Below are positions 52,250 to 62,800 of a DNA stretch of 64,000 bases, in pieces. Both the position numbers and the translations under genes were made by a program. Under the pieces are notes generated by a model. It made no database searches. It saw only the letters and a program-made list of their open reading frames with translations, and was not told the origin of the DNA. Origin of the DNA: DATKJS01 sp964551995 (GTDB lineage Bacteria; Acidobacteriota; Aminicenantia; Aminicenantales; Saccharicenantaceae); the NCBI GenBank assembly GCA_964551995.1, contig CAZKFD010000028.1, positions 24,283 through 88,282 of the forward strand, read 5' to 3'. Position 1 is the first letter of the stretch; the number at the start of each line of letters is the position of its first letter.

Positions 52250-55200
52250 ATGGGGATGGAGTGCCCCCATTGCGGGGAGGTCAATCCTTCGGGGTCGTCC
52301 GTCTGTTTGAAGTGTGCCTCGAGCCTCGGCATTCTCGAGCAAACCCTTCCTGTTGCCGGCCAGCCGCCGGACCTGACGCCGGAGCCCAGACCAGGCCCGA
52401 TATTTGTCGGGAAATATGAGATCCTGGAGAAGCTCGGCCAAGGGGGGATGGGAGTCGTTTTCAAGGCAAGAGACACGAAGCTCAACCGCTTTGTGGCGCT
52501 CAAGTTCCTATCGCGCGAGGTGACCGCGCGCCAAGAATTCAAGCAACGGTTCATCCATGAGGCGCAGGCGGCCTCGGCGACGGAACATCTCAATATCTGC
52601 ACGATCTATGAGATCGATGAGACGGCCGCCGGGCAGATCTATATCGGCATGGCCTTCTATCAGGGGGAGACGGTCAGGGACAAAATTCAGAGGACACCGT
52701 TGCCGCTCGAGGAGGCCCTCGACATCTTCACCCAGCTGATCCGAGGACTTTCCCAGGCTCATCACCAGGCCGTCATCCATCGCGACATCAAGCCGGCGAA
52801 CATCATGGTCACGAGCGACGGGGTGGTCAAGATCCTCGACTTCGGCTTGGCTAAGTTCAGTGGCCCGTCGGAACTCACGAGAGTCGACCAGGTCGTGGGC
52901 ACCGTGTTCTACATGTCCCCTGAACAGGCCCGGGGCGAGGATGTCGACCATCGGACCGACCTATGGTCCGCCGGGATGGTCTTCTACCAGATGTTGACCG
53001 GGCGCCTCCCGTTCAAGGGAGACCGCGCGGGCACCTACGTCCATTCCCTGCTCCACGACCCACCGATTCCGCCCTCAGCATTCAGGGACGATATTCCCGA
53101 CGAGGCGGAGGACCTTATCCTCAAATGCCTGGAAAAGTCTCCCGAAGGGCGCTACGTGTCGGCGGATGCGCTGTTGACCGATCTCGCCAAGCTCAAGTCG
53201 GCCCTTGACCGGCGGGCGGCCCAGATGGCGATCGGACAACCCTCAAGGCCCGAGCGCACAAGGGAGACGGAACGACGCCTGGCCACAATCATGTTCGCAG
53301 AGATCACAGGATATGCCGAGATGGTCAGGTCGCTGGACGTCGAAGAGGCGCCCCGGGTCATCAGCCGCTGCCTGGCCATGCTGAACTCGAGCTGCCGGAA
53401 GTACGACGGACGGGTCGACAAGGTCTCGGAGAATATCCTAATGGTCGTGTTCGGCGTCCCCCAATCGGTCGAAGATGCTCCGAAGAAGGCCATCAACGCG
53501 GCCATCGAGATGCGGGAAAGCCTGGCCCGGCTTAATCAGGAGGAGGGCCTGAAACGGTCCTTGGGCATCCGGATCGGCATCGACACGGGAATGGTGATCG
53601 CCAGCCCCCTGGGCCCCGGCGACACGAAGGGATACTCGACCATGGGAGAACCCGTAGAGCTGGCTTCCCAGCTGAAAGACGCCTCCCCCGTGGGGGAGAT
53701 AGCGGCTGGCGCTCTGACTTACAGGTATACACGCAACGAGTTCGAGTATCAGGAACTCCAGCCCCTGGCCCAGAAGGAAAAACGAGAGCCCAGCCCCGTC
53801 TACCGGCTGCTCTCGGTTGAAGCGAAGCCCTACCGGGCCAGGCTGGGAGCCGAACGGATGATCTTCTCTGAGATGGTCGGACGCAACCGCGAACTCGACC
53901 GGCTCAAGCTCCACGTCCTGAAGGCCATCAACGGGGAAGGGTCGATCGTCTGCATCATCGGGGAAGCCGGGATCGGGAAGTCCCGGCTGATCACGGAACT
54001 GACCCAGCAGGAAGAAACGGGGAGGGTCAATTTCCTCCTGGGCCGGGCCCTGTCCTTCGGGCAGACTCTGAGTTTCCATCCCGTCATCGACATCCTCAAG
54101 AGCTGGGCGGGTATCACGGACGCCGACACGGCCCTGAGCTCCTCCCTGAAGCTGGAGCGCGCCATCCGGGCCGTCGATCCGGAAGGCGTGGCGGAGGTCT
54201 ACCCGTTCATCGCCACGCTCATGGGGATCAAGCTTTCGAGGGAGCACGCGGCGCGGATCGAGACCGTCATCGGGGAGTCGCTGGAAAAGCTGATCATGAA
54301 GAGCCTCCGCGAGCTCCTCATTCATGCTGCCGCGGTTCGCCCGATGGTCCTCGTCATCGAGGACCTGCACTGGGCCGACTTGAGCTCGATCGAGCTGCTC
54401 GGGTCGCTCTATCGCCTGGCCGAGAACCACCCGATCCTCTTCATTAATATCTTCCGCCCCAACTATGAAGAGACGAGCGAGCGCCTGATGAAGACCATCC
54501 GAACGCGGTATCCCAAGCTGGCCACCGAGATCTACCTGGAACCGCTAAACGGGAGCCAGAGCGAGACCTTGGTCGAGAACCTGCTGCACACCAAGGACCT
54601 CCCTGACCATGTCATGGGGCTGATTTCCAGGCGAGCCGAGGGCAATCCGTTCTTTATCGAGGAGGTCGCCCGCTCGTTCATCGACGACGGCGTTGTCGAG
54701 AGGAAGAACGGCCAATTCCGGATCACGGACAAGATCGATTCCGTCATCATCCCGGAAACCGTCCACGACGTCATCATGGCCCGCGTCGACAAGCTGGACG
54801 AGCAGACCAAGAGCCTGCTCAAGATCGCCTCGGTCATCGGCCGCTATTTCTTTTACCGTATCCTGGCCGCCGTCGCCACCTCGGTCCGGGAGATCAACGA
54901 CAAGCTCGAGTACCTGAAAGAGATCCAGCTCATCCGCGAACGGCACCGACGCGCCGAGGTCGAGTACCTCTTCAAGCACGCTCTAGCCCGGGAGTCCGTC
55001 TACTCTTCCATCCCGCTCAAGAAGAGGAAAGAACTGTACCTCAGCGTGGCCCGGACGATCGAAGACATCTTCCGCGACCGGCTGAACGAATTCTACGGCA
55101 TGCTGGCCCTCCACTACAGCCAGGGGGAGGACCTGGAGAAGGCTGAGGAGTACTTGATCAAAGCCGGCGAGGAAGCCCTGAAGGCGGCGGCCTCGAGCGA

Positions 55201-56683
55201 GGCCATCCACTTTTATCAGGAGGCCTTGAGGGTCTATCTCCACACCCACGGCGGCCGCGCCGATCCGCGGAAGATCGCAGTCCTGGAAAAGAACATCGGC
55301 CTGGCCTTCCTGAATAAGGGGCGCCATATGGATGCCGTGGTGCACTTGGACAAGGCGCTGGACATCTGGGGGTGGAAGAGGCCCCGGTTCAAGCTCCAGG
55401 CCATCCTGCTCTTTGTTTACAACATGGCGTATCTCCTGAAGGCCGTCTATTTCCCCAAGGGACGCTCCAAGAAAGAAGCGCCGGAGATCTACAGCGAGAT
55501 TTTCGCCCTCCTGGTCAAGCGGGCAACGGCGGTCGTACTCTACGATCCCCTCCGGTTCGTGATGGACTCCGTGGCGACGGTCAAGGAGTTGCTCGAGTTC
55601 GACTACACGAAGATCAAGAACGGGATCGCCCACGCCTATTCGAGCAGCGCCATTTTCGCCATCACCGGGATCTCGGTCAAGCTAAGCCGAAAGATCAATG
55701 AATGTTTCTACTACACACCGATCGATGAGGACGCGAAGACCATCCTGATCCTGAGTTATTACAAGATCCTCAACGATTTCCTGTCGGGATGCTGGGCGGC
55801 GGTTCCGGCCTATGATGAGGACATGATCGACCAGAACCTGAGGATCGGCGAGTTCTTCCTGGCTACGGGCTACCACGTCTTCCGGGGGCTCCTGTTGACC
55901 GAAAAGGGCGATTTTCGCGGCGCGGATTTCTGCGCCGAGAAGATGGGCCGGATCGGCGAGGACTACGAGAACGATTACTCCCGGTCGAGGCGGAACTTCA
56001 TCAGGGCCCAGCTGCTTTTTAAGCAGAGGAAGTTCCGGGAGACGCTGAAAGCGATCGAGGAGGAACAGGCCCTGCAAAAGACGGCCGGGCGCTATCCCCT
56101 CGTGATCCTCTACATGCTGGGCATCAAAGCCCAAGTCCAGCTCCTCAAGAACGACCTGCCGGGGGCTCGAGAGACGCTCAAGGCCGCCGAGGAGATCACC
56201 CTCCATCAGAAGCACATCTATCCCTACTTCCTCAGCAAGTTTGCAGTCGCGCAATTCCTCTTTGACCTGCGCTCCCTGGAGGAGGCCGCCCGGTCCGGCC
56301 AGCGTCCAAGGCTGGCCGCCTGCCGGAAACGGGCCCGCCGGAGCGGCCGGGCGGCCCTCAAGAATTGCACCAACTATTCAGCAGAACAGACGGAAACCTA
56401 TCGCTCTATGGGGACCCTTTTCTGGCTCTCGGGGAAACCCAAGAAAGCCCTGGAGTGGTGGGGACGGAGCGTCCGGACCGGCACGGCGCTGGGGGCACGG
56501 CCCGAGCTGGGCCGGACGTATTTCGAGATCGGCAAGCGGCTGTCCGAGGAAGGGAGCCGCGTCAAGGAGTTCGACGGCCTGAACCCGGAGGCCTGCTTTT
56601 CGAAGGCCGAAAACTTGTTCCTAGAGTTGGACCTCGCGAGGGACCTTGAGGAGCTGGATCAAATGAGACGGGCAGCTCGCTGA
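52250..56683 (+). CDS. Zn-ribbon Ser/Thr kinase fused to nucleotide-cyclase, AAA ATPase and TPR domains
   Basis: The 1477-residue signalling protein has a zinc ribbon (CPHC and CLKC, 5-22) and a kinase domain (about 56-320) with GQGGMGVV, HRDIKPAN, DFGLAKF and SPEQARGE, all catalytically complete. A class III cyclase domain (about 338-500) has MFAEITGY and VSENILMVVFG, where both metal Asp are Glu (E351, E394). An AAA_16/STAND-like ATPase follows (about 540-830; GEAGIGKSR, LVIEDLHWADLSS), then a long TPR region. No transmembrane segment is seen, so it is cytosolic. It resembles PknK/Cya-type multi-domain regulators. The ATG at 52250 has GAGGG upstream. It is the first gene to the right of the tRNA-Asp fragment. 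Confidence 0.92.
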   Translation: MGMECPHCGEVNPSGSSVCLKCASSLGILEQTLPVAGQPPDLTPEPRPGPIFVGKYEILEKLGQGGMGVVFKARDTKLNRFVALKFLSREVTARQEFKQRFIHEAQAASATEHLNICTIYEIDETAAGQIYIGMAFYQGETVRDKIQRTPLPLEEALDIFTQLIRGLSQAHHQAVIHRDIKPANIMVTSDGVVKILDFGLAKFSGPSELTRVDQVVGTVFYMSPEQARGEDVDHRTDLWSAGMVFYQMLTGRLPFKGDRAGTYVHSLLHDPPIPPSAFRDDIPDEAEDLILKCLEKSPEGRYVSADALLTDLAKLKSALDRRAAQMAIGQPSRPERTRETERRLATIMFAEITGYAEMVRSLDVEEAPRVISRCLAMLNSSCRKYDGRVDKVSENILMVVFGVPQSVEDAPKKAINAAIEMRESLARLNQEEGLKRSLGIRIGIDTGMVIASPLGPGDTKGYSTMGEPVELASQLKDASPVGEIAAGALTYRYTRNEFEYQELQPLAQKEKREPSPVYRLLSVEAKPYRARLGAERMIFSEMVGRNRELDRLKLHVLKAINGEGSIVCIIGEAGIGKSRLITELTQQEETGRVNFLLGRALSFGQTLSFHPVIDILKSWAGITDADTALSSSLKLERAIRAVDPEGVAEVYPFIATLMGIKLSREHAARIETVIGESLEKLIMKSLRELLIHAAAVRPMVLVIEDLHWADLSSIELLGSLYRLAENHPILFINIFRPNYEETSERLMKTIRTRYPKLATEIYLEPLNGSQSETLVENLLHTKDLPDHVMGLISRRAEGNPFFIEEVARSFIDDGVVERKNGQFRITDKIDSVIIPETVHDVIMARVDKLDEQTKSLLKIASVIGRYFFYRILAAVATSVREINDKLEYLKEIQLIRERHRRAEVEYLFKHALARESVYSSIPLKKRKELYLSVARTIEDIFRDRLNEFYGMLALHYSQGEDLEKAEEYLIKAGEEALKAAASSEAIHFYQEALRVYLHTHGGRADPRKIAVLEKNIGLAFLNKGRHMDAVVHLDKALDIWGWKRPRFKLQAILLFVYNMAYLLKAVYFPKGRSKKEAPEIYSEIFALLVKRATAVVLYDPLRFVMDSVATVKELLEFDYTKIKNGIAHAYSSSAIFAITGISVKLSRKINECFYYTPIDEDAKTILILSYYKILNDFLSGCWAAVPAYDEDMIDQNLRIGEFFLATGYHVFRGLLLTEKGDFRGADFCAEKMGRIGEDYENDYSRSRRNFIRAQLLFKQRKFRETLKAIEEEQALQKTAGRYPLVILYMLGIKAQVQLLKNDLPGARETLKAAEEITLHQKHIYPYFLSKFAVAQFLFDLRSLEEAARSGQRPRLAACRKRARRSGRAALKNCTNYSAEQTETYRSMGTLFWLSGKPKKALEWWGRSVRTGTALGARPELGRTYFEIGKRLSEEGSRVKEFDGLNPEACFSKAENLFLELDLARDLEELDQMRRAAR

Positions 56684-56753
56684 ATGGCCCGGGAGACTAC
56701 CCCCTGAACGCCAGAGGTTCCTTGCGGCACGGACTCCGTGAGAAGGGATCCCA

Positions 56754-58088
56754 GTGAACATCCTGCTCATCTCCCCGAGCGGCAGCGAGATAAGGGCCCG
56801 GAAGAGCATGATCTTGCCGCAGCTGGCACTCTTCATCCTGGCGGGCCTCACCCCACCGGGACATTCCGTCACCATCATCGAGGAAGAGATCGAGCCGGTT
56901 CCTCTGGACCTGGATTGTGACCTCGTGGGACTGAGCTGCATGACCTCGAACGCGCCCCGGGCCTACGCCCTGGCCGAGGAATTCCGGAAAAGGGGAAGGA
57001 CGGTCGTCCTTGGCGGGATCCACCCCACTGTCCTGCCCGACGAGGGTCTCCGGCATGCCGACGCGGTGGTTGTCGGTGAGGCAGAAGGCGTCTGGGAGCG
57101 GCTTCTCGACGATTTAGGCAGGGGGCGGCTCCAAAGGATCTATCGCGATCCCTGCCCGCCCCTCGAAAGATATATCCCCATCCGGCATTACAAGGGGCTG
57201 GAGAAGGGGTTCTTTCGCATCATCCCGGTCATGACGACGCGCGGGTGCCCCTACGATTGTGATTTTTGTTGTGTTCACGATATCTTCGGCCCCAAGATCA
57301 GGCATGTCCCCGTCGAGAACGTAGTCCGCTACTTGGGCGAATCAGGCGGGAAGAGGTTCATGTTCCTCGATGACAATATCGTCGGCGACCCCCGTTACGC
57401 GAGGGACCTGTTCAGGGCCATCCAGCCTCTCCGAATCAGGTGGGTCGGTCAGGCCTCCCTGTCCTTCGCCTTGGATAAGGAATTGCTCAGGCTTGCCGCC
57501 GACAGCGGGTGCGGGGGTCTGTTCTTCGGTCTGGAGAGCGTCTCCGAATCGCGGCTGGCCACGATGCGCAAGTCCCTCAAGAGGATCGGAGAGCTCGAAA
57601 AGGCAATCCAGGAAATCATGAGCTTCGGGATCATCCTTATGGCCTCCGTGATCTTCGGCTTCGATGATGACACGGCCGAAACGTTCGGTGAGACCCTCGA
57701 GTTCCTGAATAGGAACAGGGTCGGCTCAGCCGCATTCAATATCCTGACCCCCTATCCGGGCACCCGGACGTACCGGCAACTCAAAGGTGAGAACCGGCTA
57801 TTAACCGAGGACTGGAGACGCTACGACCACTCCACTGTTGTCTTTGAGCCCGCCGGCATGACTCCGACACAACTCGCTCTGGGCAGGTTGTGGACGAGGA
57901 AGGAGTTCACGAGAACCTCCAACATCATCAGGAGACTGCCCCACAACCTGGCCCATCCTTTATTTTACCTGGCACTCAATATCCTCTCCCATCAAACCTG
58001 CAAGGCTGAAATCAGGGACTACCGCCGATCGGCTGCTGGCGGTGTCGATGGCCAGAAGGGGCAACTTGCACAGGGTCCCGAAAATTGA
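56754..58088 (+). CDS. B12-binding-domain radical SAM protein
   Basis: The 444-residue protein has an N-terminal cobalamin-binding-like Rossmann half (NILLISPSGSEIRARKSMIL, DLVGLSCMTSNAPRAYALAE, VVLGGIHPTVLPDEGLRHAD, VVVGEAEG), then the radical SAM domain with CPYDCDFC (near residue 170), FMFLDDNIVGD and FFGLESVSE. This is the IHPT/GEAE subtype of the family seen in lipid, hopanoid and bacteriochlorophyll methylases or ring-formers. The start is GTG with GAAGGG upstream. It follows the kinase gene after 70 bases and differs clearly from the radical SAM gene at 5.5 kb. Confidence 0.9.
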   Translation: MNILLISPSGSEIRARKSMILPQLALFILAGLTPPGHSVTIIEEEIEPVPLDLDCDLVGLSCMTSNAPRAYALAEEFRKRGRTVVLGGIHPTVLPDEGLRHADAVVVGEAEGVWERLLDDLGRGRLQRIYRDPCPPLERYIPIRHYKGLEKGFFRIIPVMTTRGCPYDCDFCCVHDIFGPKIRHVPVENVVRYLGESGGKRFMFLDDNIVGDPRYARDLFRAIQPLRIRWVGQASLSFALDKELLRLAADSGCGGLFFGLESVSESRLATMRKSLKRIGELEKAIQEIMSFGIILMASVIFGFDDDTAETFGETLEFLNRNRVGSAAFNILTPYPGTRTYRQLKGENRLLTEDWRRYDHSTVVFEPAGMTPTQLALGRLWTRKEFTRTSNIIRRLPHNLAHPLFYLALNILSHQTCKAEIRDYRRSAAGGVDGQKGQLAQGPEN

Positions 58089-58377
58089 GATTCTCGTTTA
58101 ACGAGCGAAGGGGCGAGAGCGTCTGAAGCTTCAGTCGCCTATGACGGCCGATCTCGCATGACGCTTGGCGCTCAGAGAATTTATCTCTGAGTCCCCCTTG
58201 AGAGGCATGGTAAGCGCGTCTCCTGGGCCTCCCTGAAGGCAAGACGCCTATGACCAGTCAGGCAGGACATGCATCCCAAAACTGAATTCAAGAATAGTGA
58301 GGCTTTCTTCGTGCTTATGGCTTAGGCAAAGCAGGCAAGGCTGGGCACAAGCCAATTTGCTTTTCCAAAAGCTAGGC
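58089..58377. other. Gene-free stretch with several palindromes
   Basis: No gene is supported. It holds CTCGTT/AACGAG (58093-58105), the 12-base palindrome CTGAAGCTTCAG (58123-58134), an 8-bp hairpin CTCAGAGA/TCTCTGAG with a five-base loop (58171-58191) and a direct repeat CGCCTATGAC (58136-58145 and 58245-58254). The hairpin could end the radical SAM mRNA, though no T-run follows. Base composition begins to shift to AT here. Confidence 0.5.
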
Positions 58378-59310
58378 TTATGGACTCAAAGTCCCCGGCA
58401 ACTTAGCGAACAACCTTGTTTCTTCGATCTGCCGAATCCCACAGATATACCGCGTGAGTCTTTCAATTCCTATGCCGAATCCGGCAGAAGGGAAAAGCCC
58501 TTTTTCGGCAAATTGAAGGTAAATCTCATAAGCGCTCAGATCAATTCCCTTGCGCTCTATTCTCTTCTTGATCTTCTCATATTGATATTCCCGCTCGCCT
58601 CCCGACAACGCTTCGCCGAAACCCTCCGGATAAATCAAGTCCATGTCCTTGAGAATTCCCGGCCGCTCGGGATATTCACGGTCGTAAAATTCTCTATTCT
58701 GTTCCCAAAAATCGACCAGCCAGATGGGTTCCTTGAGGCTTTCGGAGAGCTCATGCTCATAGTACGTCCCATACCTCTCTACGGCTTCGGCATACGTTAC
58801 CTGCCTGAAGGGAATGTCTGGGACTTCCAGTTCTCTTTGAAAAAAGGCGAGCTCCGGGGCAAATGCGGCCTTTACTCGGCTTAAGATATAGACAAATAAC
58901 TTTTCACCCAGGTCCAGCAGGTCTTGCCGGCTTGCCTCTTTTATCTCAAGATCGAGCTGGACGAATTCGATGAGATGCTTGCCGCTGAATCGGCGCTCGC
59001 TGGCCTCGATTCTCACGTTGGGAGAGAAAGCGAATAGGCGGGGAAGAGAATAAAGGGCTAACTGCTTGTGGAAAATCATGCTCTTGGTGATCTGATACCT
59101 GAAGCCATAACATTCGATCTCTGCCCTGACCCTGAAGTCAGCTAACGGATCTGTAAAGGGCGAGACGATCACAGGCAGAATCTCGACAAATCCTTCTTGC
59201 TTCAGGAATTCTCGCGCGAACTCGAGAATTCCGCTTTGGATATGAAGGGCGTGCCTCATTTTATCCGAAAGCCAAAGACTCAATGGTTTTTCGATGTCAA
59301 ACACGATCAT
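58378..59310 (-). CDS. Archaeal-type asparagine synthetase A (AsnRS-related, AS-AR)
   Basis: The 310-residue protein is a class II aminoacyl-tRNA-synthetase core with no anticodon-binding domain. Motifs: VEILPVIVSPFTDPL, KSMIFHKQLAL, FAFSPNVRIEASERRFSGKH with FVQLDLEIKEA (motif 2), YPEGFGEALSGGEREYQYEK, and motif 3 SAGFGIGIERLTRYICG. This matches the archaeal asparaginyl-tRNA-synthetase-related enzyme, which makes asparagine from aspartate and ammonia with ATP. It does not resemble the enterobacterial AsnA or LysRS-like EpmA. AAGGAG is adjacent to the ATG. Origin by transfer from archaea is likely (inference). Confidence 0.82.
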   Translation of the reverse strand: MIVFDIEKPLSLWLSDKMRHALHIQSGILEFAREFLKQEGFVEILPVIVSPFTDPLADFRVRAEIECYGFRYQITKSMIFHKQLALYSLPRLFAFSPNVRIEASERRFSGKHLIEFVQLDLEIKEASRQDLLDLGEKLFVYILSRVKAAFAPELAFFQRELEVPDIPFRQVTYAEAVERYGTYYEHELSESLKEPIWLVDFWEQNREFYDREYPERPGILKDMDLIYPEGFGEALSGGEREYQYEKIKKRIERKGIDLSAYEIYLQFAEKGLFPSAGFGIGIERLTRYICGIRQIEETRLFAKLPGTLSP

Positions 59311-59880
59311 TCTCCTTCACAAGAAATGGGGAAAAAGAAAAGTGAGGCCTTCAGTAGATATGCGTCCCCTAGAAGGGGACGTTATTGTTGGCAAAGAGGC
59401 CGAACCAAATAGGGAGAGAGTCACTCAAGAATGGAGCACAAATCAACTCTTCTCTCACCATACCGGCCTTCTAAATCATATTTACAGCAAATTTTTGAAG
59501 ATAGCAAGTCCTTTGTTATCATGCGGCCAATCGTAGGAGCGTGCGATCGATTCTCGGGCAAATCGTCGCTCGGTTTTATAATGGCGTGTTATTTCTTTTT
59601 GCCAGGAGAGAGTGACGTGGACGAAGATGAAGCGAAACCTCAGAGCAGGCCGGATATGTTCAGTCTGCTCCCCTGATAGCCTCCCCTTTTGGGGGGATAA
59701 GAGACGCATGATAATCACCCCCAAAATCATTCTTTAAAGTGATTGGCCGACGTAACTAGTTGAAATAGATATAATTCGATACGGACCGAGTGGAGAAACT
59801 TCGTATTCTAGATGATTGCGTTAAAGCGCCAAATGTGTCTGTAGGGTAGGAAGAGAGACAGAATTGGGAGCAAAGAGGAA
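59311..59880. other. Gene-free AT-rich stretch with hairpins
   Basis: No gene is convincing. It contains a perfect 8-bp hairpin CGTCCCCT-AGA-AGGGGACG (59363-59381) followed by TTATTGTT, a terminator-like structure with no gene in front of it. It also has a CCCC/GGGG palindrome at 59681, an imperfect palindrome around CTTTAAAG (59726-59745) and a TATAAT (59770-59775) about 100 bases before the PAS gene. A weak 82-codon frame (59482-59730, minus) has no recognisable domain and is not called. Confidence 0.5.
59681..59698. repeat. CCCC-TTTT-GGGG palindrome
   Basis: CTCCCC, TTTT and GGGGGG form a tight hairpin similar to the second palindrome at 51.9 kb (both contain TCCCC...GGGGGGAT). Possible member of the same dispersed repeat family. 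Confidence 0.4.
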
Positions 59881-62800
59881 ATGAGTGAAGAAGGACAGCA
59901 CTTGCCGGTTAAAATCTCCGATAAGAGAACATCCGAAATTCAATCCCAGAAAACAGGACGGCTTCCCCTGGAAAGCAAGGAGGCCTATGAATTCCTTTTG
60001 GACCATTCCAATGAGATGATTCTCGTCCTTAATAAAAGAGGTCGGATTGTTTTCGCCAATAAAAGCGCCTTGACGACTTTTGGCTACCCTAAGGAAGAAA
60101 TCACCGGAAAATCAATCACCCAGTTCTTGACGAAGAATAGCATCAAAAAGGCTTTATTTGCCCTGGCTCAAGAATTTCTCGGCCACCCTCAGCCGGAACT
60201 GGAGGTTCAGGCACAAACGAAATCTGGCGAGATTAGATATCTCCGAGTGGCCGAAGGATCAGCGCCTATTCGTGATGACGGGAGATTGATTGGCGTCATG
60301 ATCAGCGCGAGCGATATCACTGAACAAAGAAAGGCAAGGATGGAGTTGGAGGAGAGCGAGAAGCGCTTCCGCGATCTCTGGGAGAATGCACCCATTGCTT
60401 ATCATACCGCGGATCTGGAAGGCAAGATCACAGACGTCAATCAAACCGAAGCCGCAATGCTCGGATACGATAAAGAAGAACTCGTCGGGAAATCCGTCTT
60501 TGAACTCATTCTGCCAGACCATAGGGAAGAAGCTGAAGATCGCTTTCGAAAAAAGATTATGGGGCAGAGCGTATCGAGACCGGACGACAGGATCTATGTG
60601 AAAAAAGATGGATCCAAGATCTATGTCGCGGCCAATGACACATTGGAACGGGACGAAGAAGGTAAAACAATCGGTCTGCGATCAACTCTTGTCGATATTA
60701 CGAAATTGAGTGAATCGGAGGAGGCGTTAAAAAAATCCGAGGAACATTTCAAGGATTTGGTCGAAAGATCTGGCATTGCCATACTTATCGACGATAAGGA
60801 AGGGAATTTAAAATATTTTAACGACCGATACGCCGAGATTCTTGGGTATTCCGTGGAGGAGATGAAAAGACAGACGATCTGGTCAACCGTTCATCCAGAT
60901 GAAGCCCAGAAACTCAGCGAATATCATCGGGGACGTCTTGAAGGCAAAAATGTTCCGTCTAGATATGAATTGAAGGCGCAAAAGAAAGACGGCTCTATCA
61001 TTTATCTTGAGCTGGATGTCGCTGTTCTGAAGGAGAAGGAACAGCTCATAGGGACACGGACATATATGTGGGATATCACGGAGCGAAAACAGTCTGAACT
61101 CCTCCAGAATGCCGTATATCAAATTTCGCAAGCGGCGGACACATTGCCCAGCCTCGATCATCTTTATAAATCTGTGCATGAGATTATTAGCACTGTTATG
61201 CCGGCAAAAAATTTTTACATTTCGTTATATAATGACAAGAACGATACAATCAGCTTTCCATATTGGGTCGACGAGTTCGATCCTCCTCCACAGCCGGTGA
61301 AGTCTCGAAAAGGATTAACAGAGTACGTCCTACGGACGGGTAGATCACTGCTCTGCGATGAGGCGACTGATCAGCAATTGCGCCAGCGGGGCGATGTCAT
61401 GCTTATCGGCACACCTTCGCCCATATGGCTCGGGGTGCCCCTCATTGTGAACAATAAGCCGATTGGCGTCATGGTCGTTCAACATTATTCTGACCCCGCA
61501 GCTTATGGTCAGCGCGAATTGCGCATGCTCGAATATGTTTCTTCCCAAGTTGCTAAATCTATCGAGCGTAAGCGAGCAGAAGAGGCGATCCGCAGGCAGG
61601 TGACCTTTGATAAGTTCATCAATAAGCTTCTGGCCCAATTTGCCAATGCCAGCGGCTCGGCTATTGATGATCATATCAGAGGCGCCCTAGGAGAGATCGG
61701 TCCGTTTATGGGGGCTGAAAATATATCCGTCATCCTTGCCTCATCAGACTCAGCCGGCTTTAGTGCGGTCTATAATTGGCATGCTCGGGGAAGTCCTGAT
61801 TGGCTAGAAAAATGCCAGAATGTTCCTATCGGAACACGCCTCTGGGCAGAAAGACGATTGCTTGGCGGCCATCTGATTCAGATATCGGCACTCGACGATC
61901 TCCCTCCAGAGGCCGCTACCGATCGTCAGATATACGAGAGGGAGGGCCTGAAATCTCTATTAGAAATGCCCTTCAAGGGCCTTGGCGGTTTCGTCAACGG
62001 CTGGATCAGCCTCAGAGCTTATACTCACCAAGTCCACTGGTCACAGGATGATGTCCAATGGCTGGGGATCGTTAGCGATGCCATTGCCAATGTCCTTGAG
62101 CGCAAGCAAGCAGAAGAATCATTGAAAATTTCCGAAAAGAAATACCGGAACCTCGTGGAGAACGCCCTTGTGGGGATATACCAAACCAATGTCAAGGGCC
62201 AGCTGCTTTATGTCAATGAGGCTTTAGCGAAGATGTTGGAGTTTGAATCCTCCGAAGAGATGATGCAAAGAAGTGTCCTCGAAATATATAAAAACCTAAA
62301 AGATAGAGAGTTGTTGATTGCCAATCTCATGGAGAAGGGCAAAGTTGCAGCCTTGGAAATAGAGCTGCTGACCAAGACGGGAAAAACTCGAACAGTGCTC
62401 TTGAGCGGCACTTTTGAGGGAGATATTTTGTCGGGAATGATTAAAGATATCACGGAGCGAAAGCAGGCGGAGATCGAACTTCGGGAGAGTGAGACGCGAT
62501 ATCGAGAGTTATTCGATCATGTGCCCGTTGGGCTCTATCGCACTACTCCCGGCGGGGAAACTCTGGACGCCAACCCGGCCTTATTGAAAATGTTGGGCTA
62601 CCCGGATCGAGAGTCGATGTTTAAGAGCAACACGGCGGCTGACTATGTTAATCCTATGGATCGCGATTCATGGAAAGCAGCCTTGGAAAAGAATGGCCTG
62701 CTGGAGGACTTTGAGAACAAGATCCTCCGCCAGGATGGCAAGGTCATTTGGGTCAAGGATAGTGCCAGGGTTGTTAAGGATAGTGAGGGTCATATTTTAT

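Noticed and set aside
58012..58242. Small minus-strand gene after the radical SAM gene
   Set aside because: No domain, no ribosome site, and it overlaps the end of the radical SAM gene. Palindromes explain the region better.
58378..59310. EpmA (GenX) or truncated lysyl-tRNA synthetase
   Set aside because: The sequence around motifs 2 and 3 and SMIFHKQLA matches archaeal AsnRS-related synthetase better; LysRS-specific motifs are absent.
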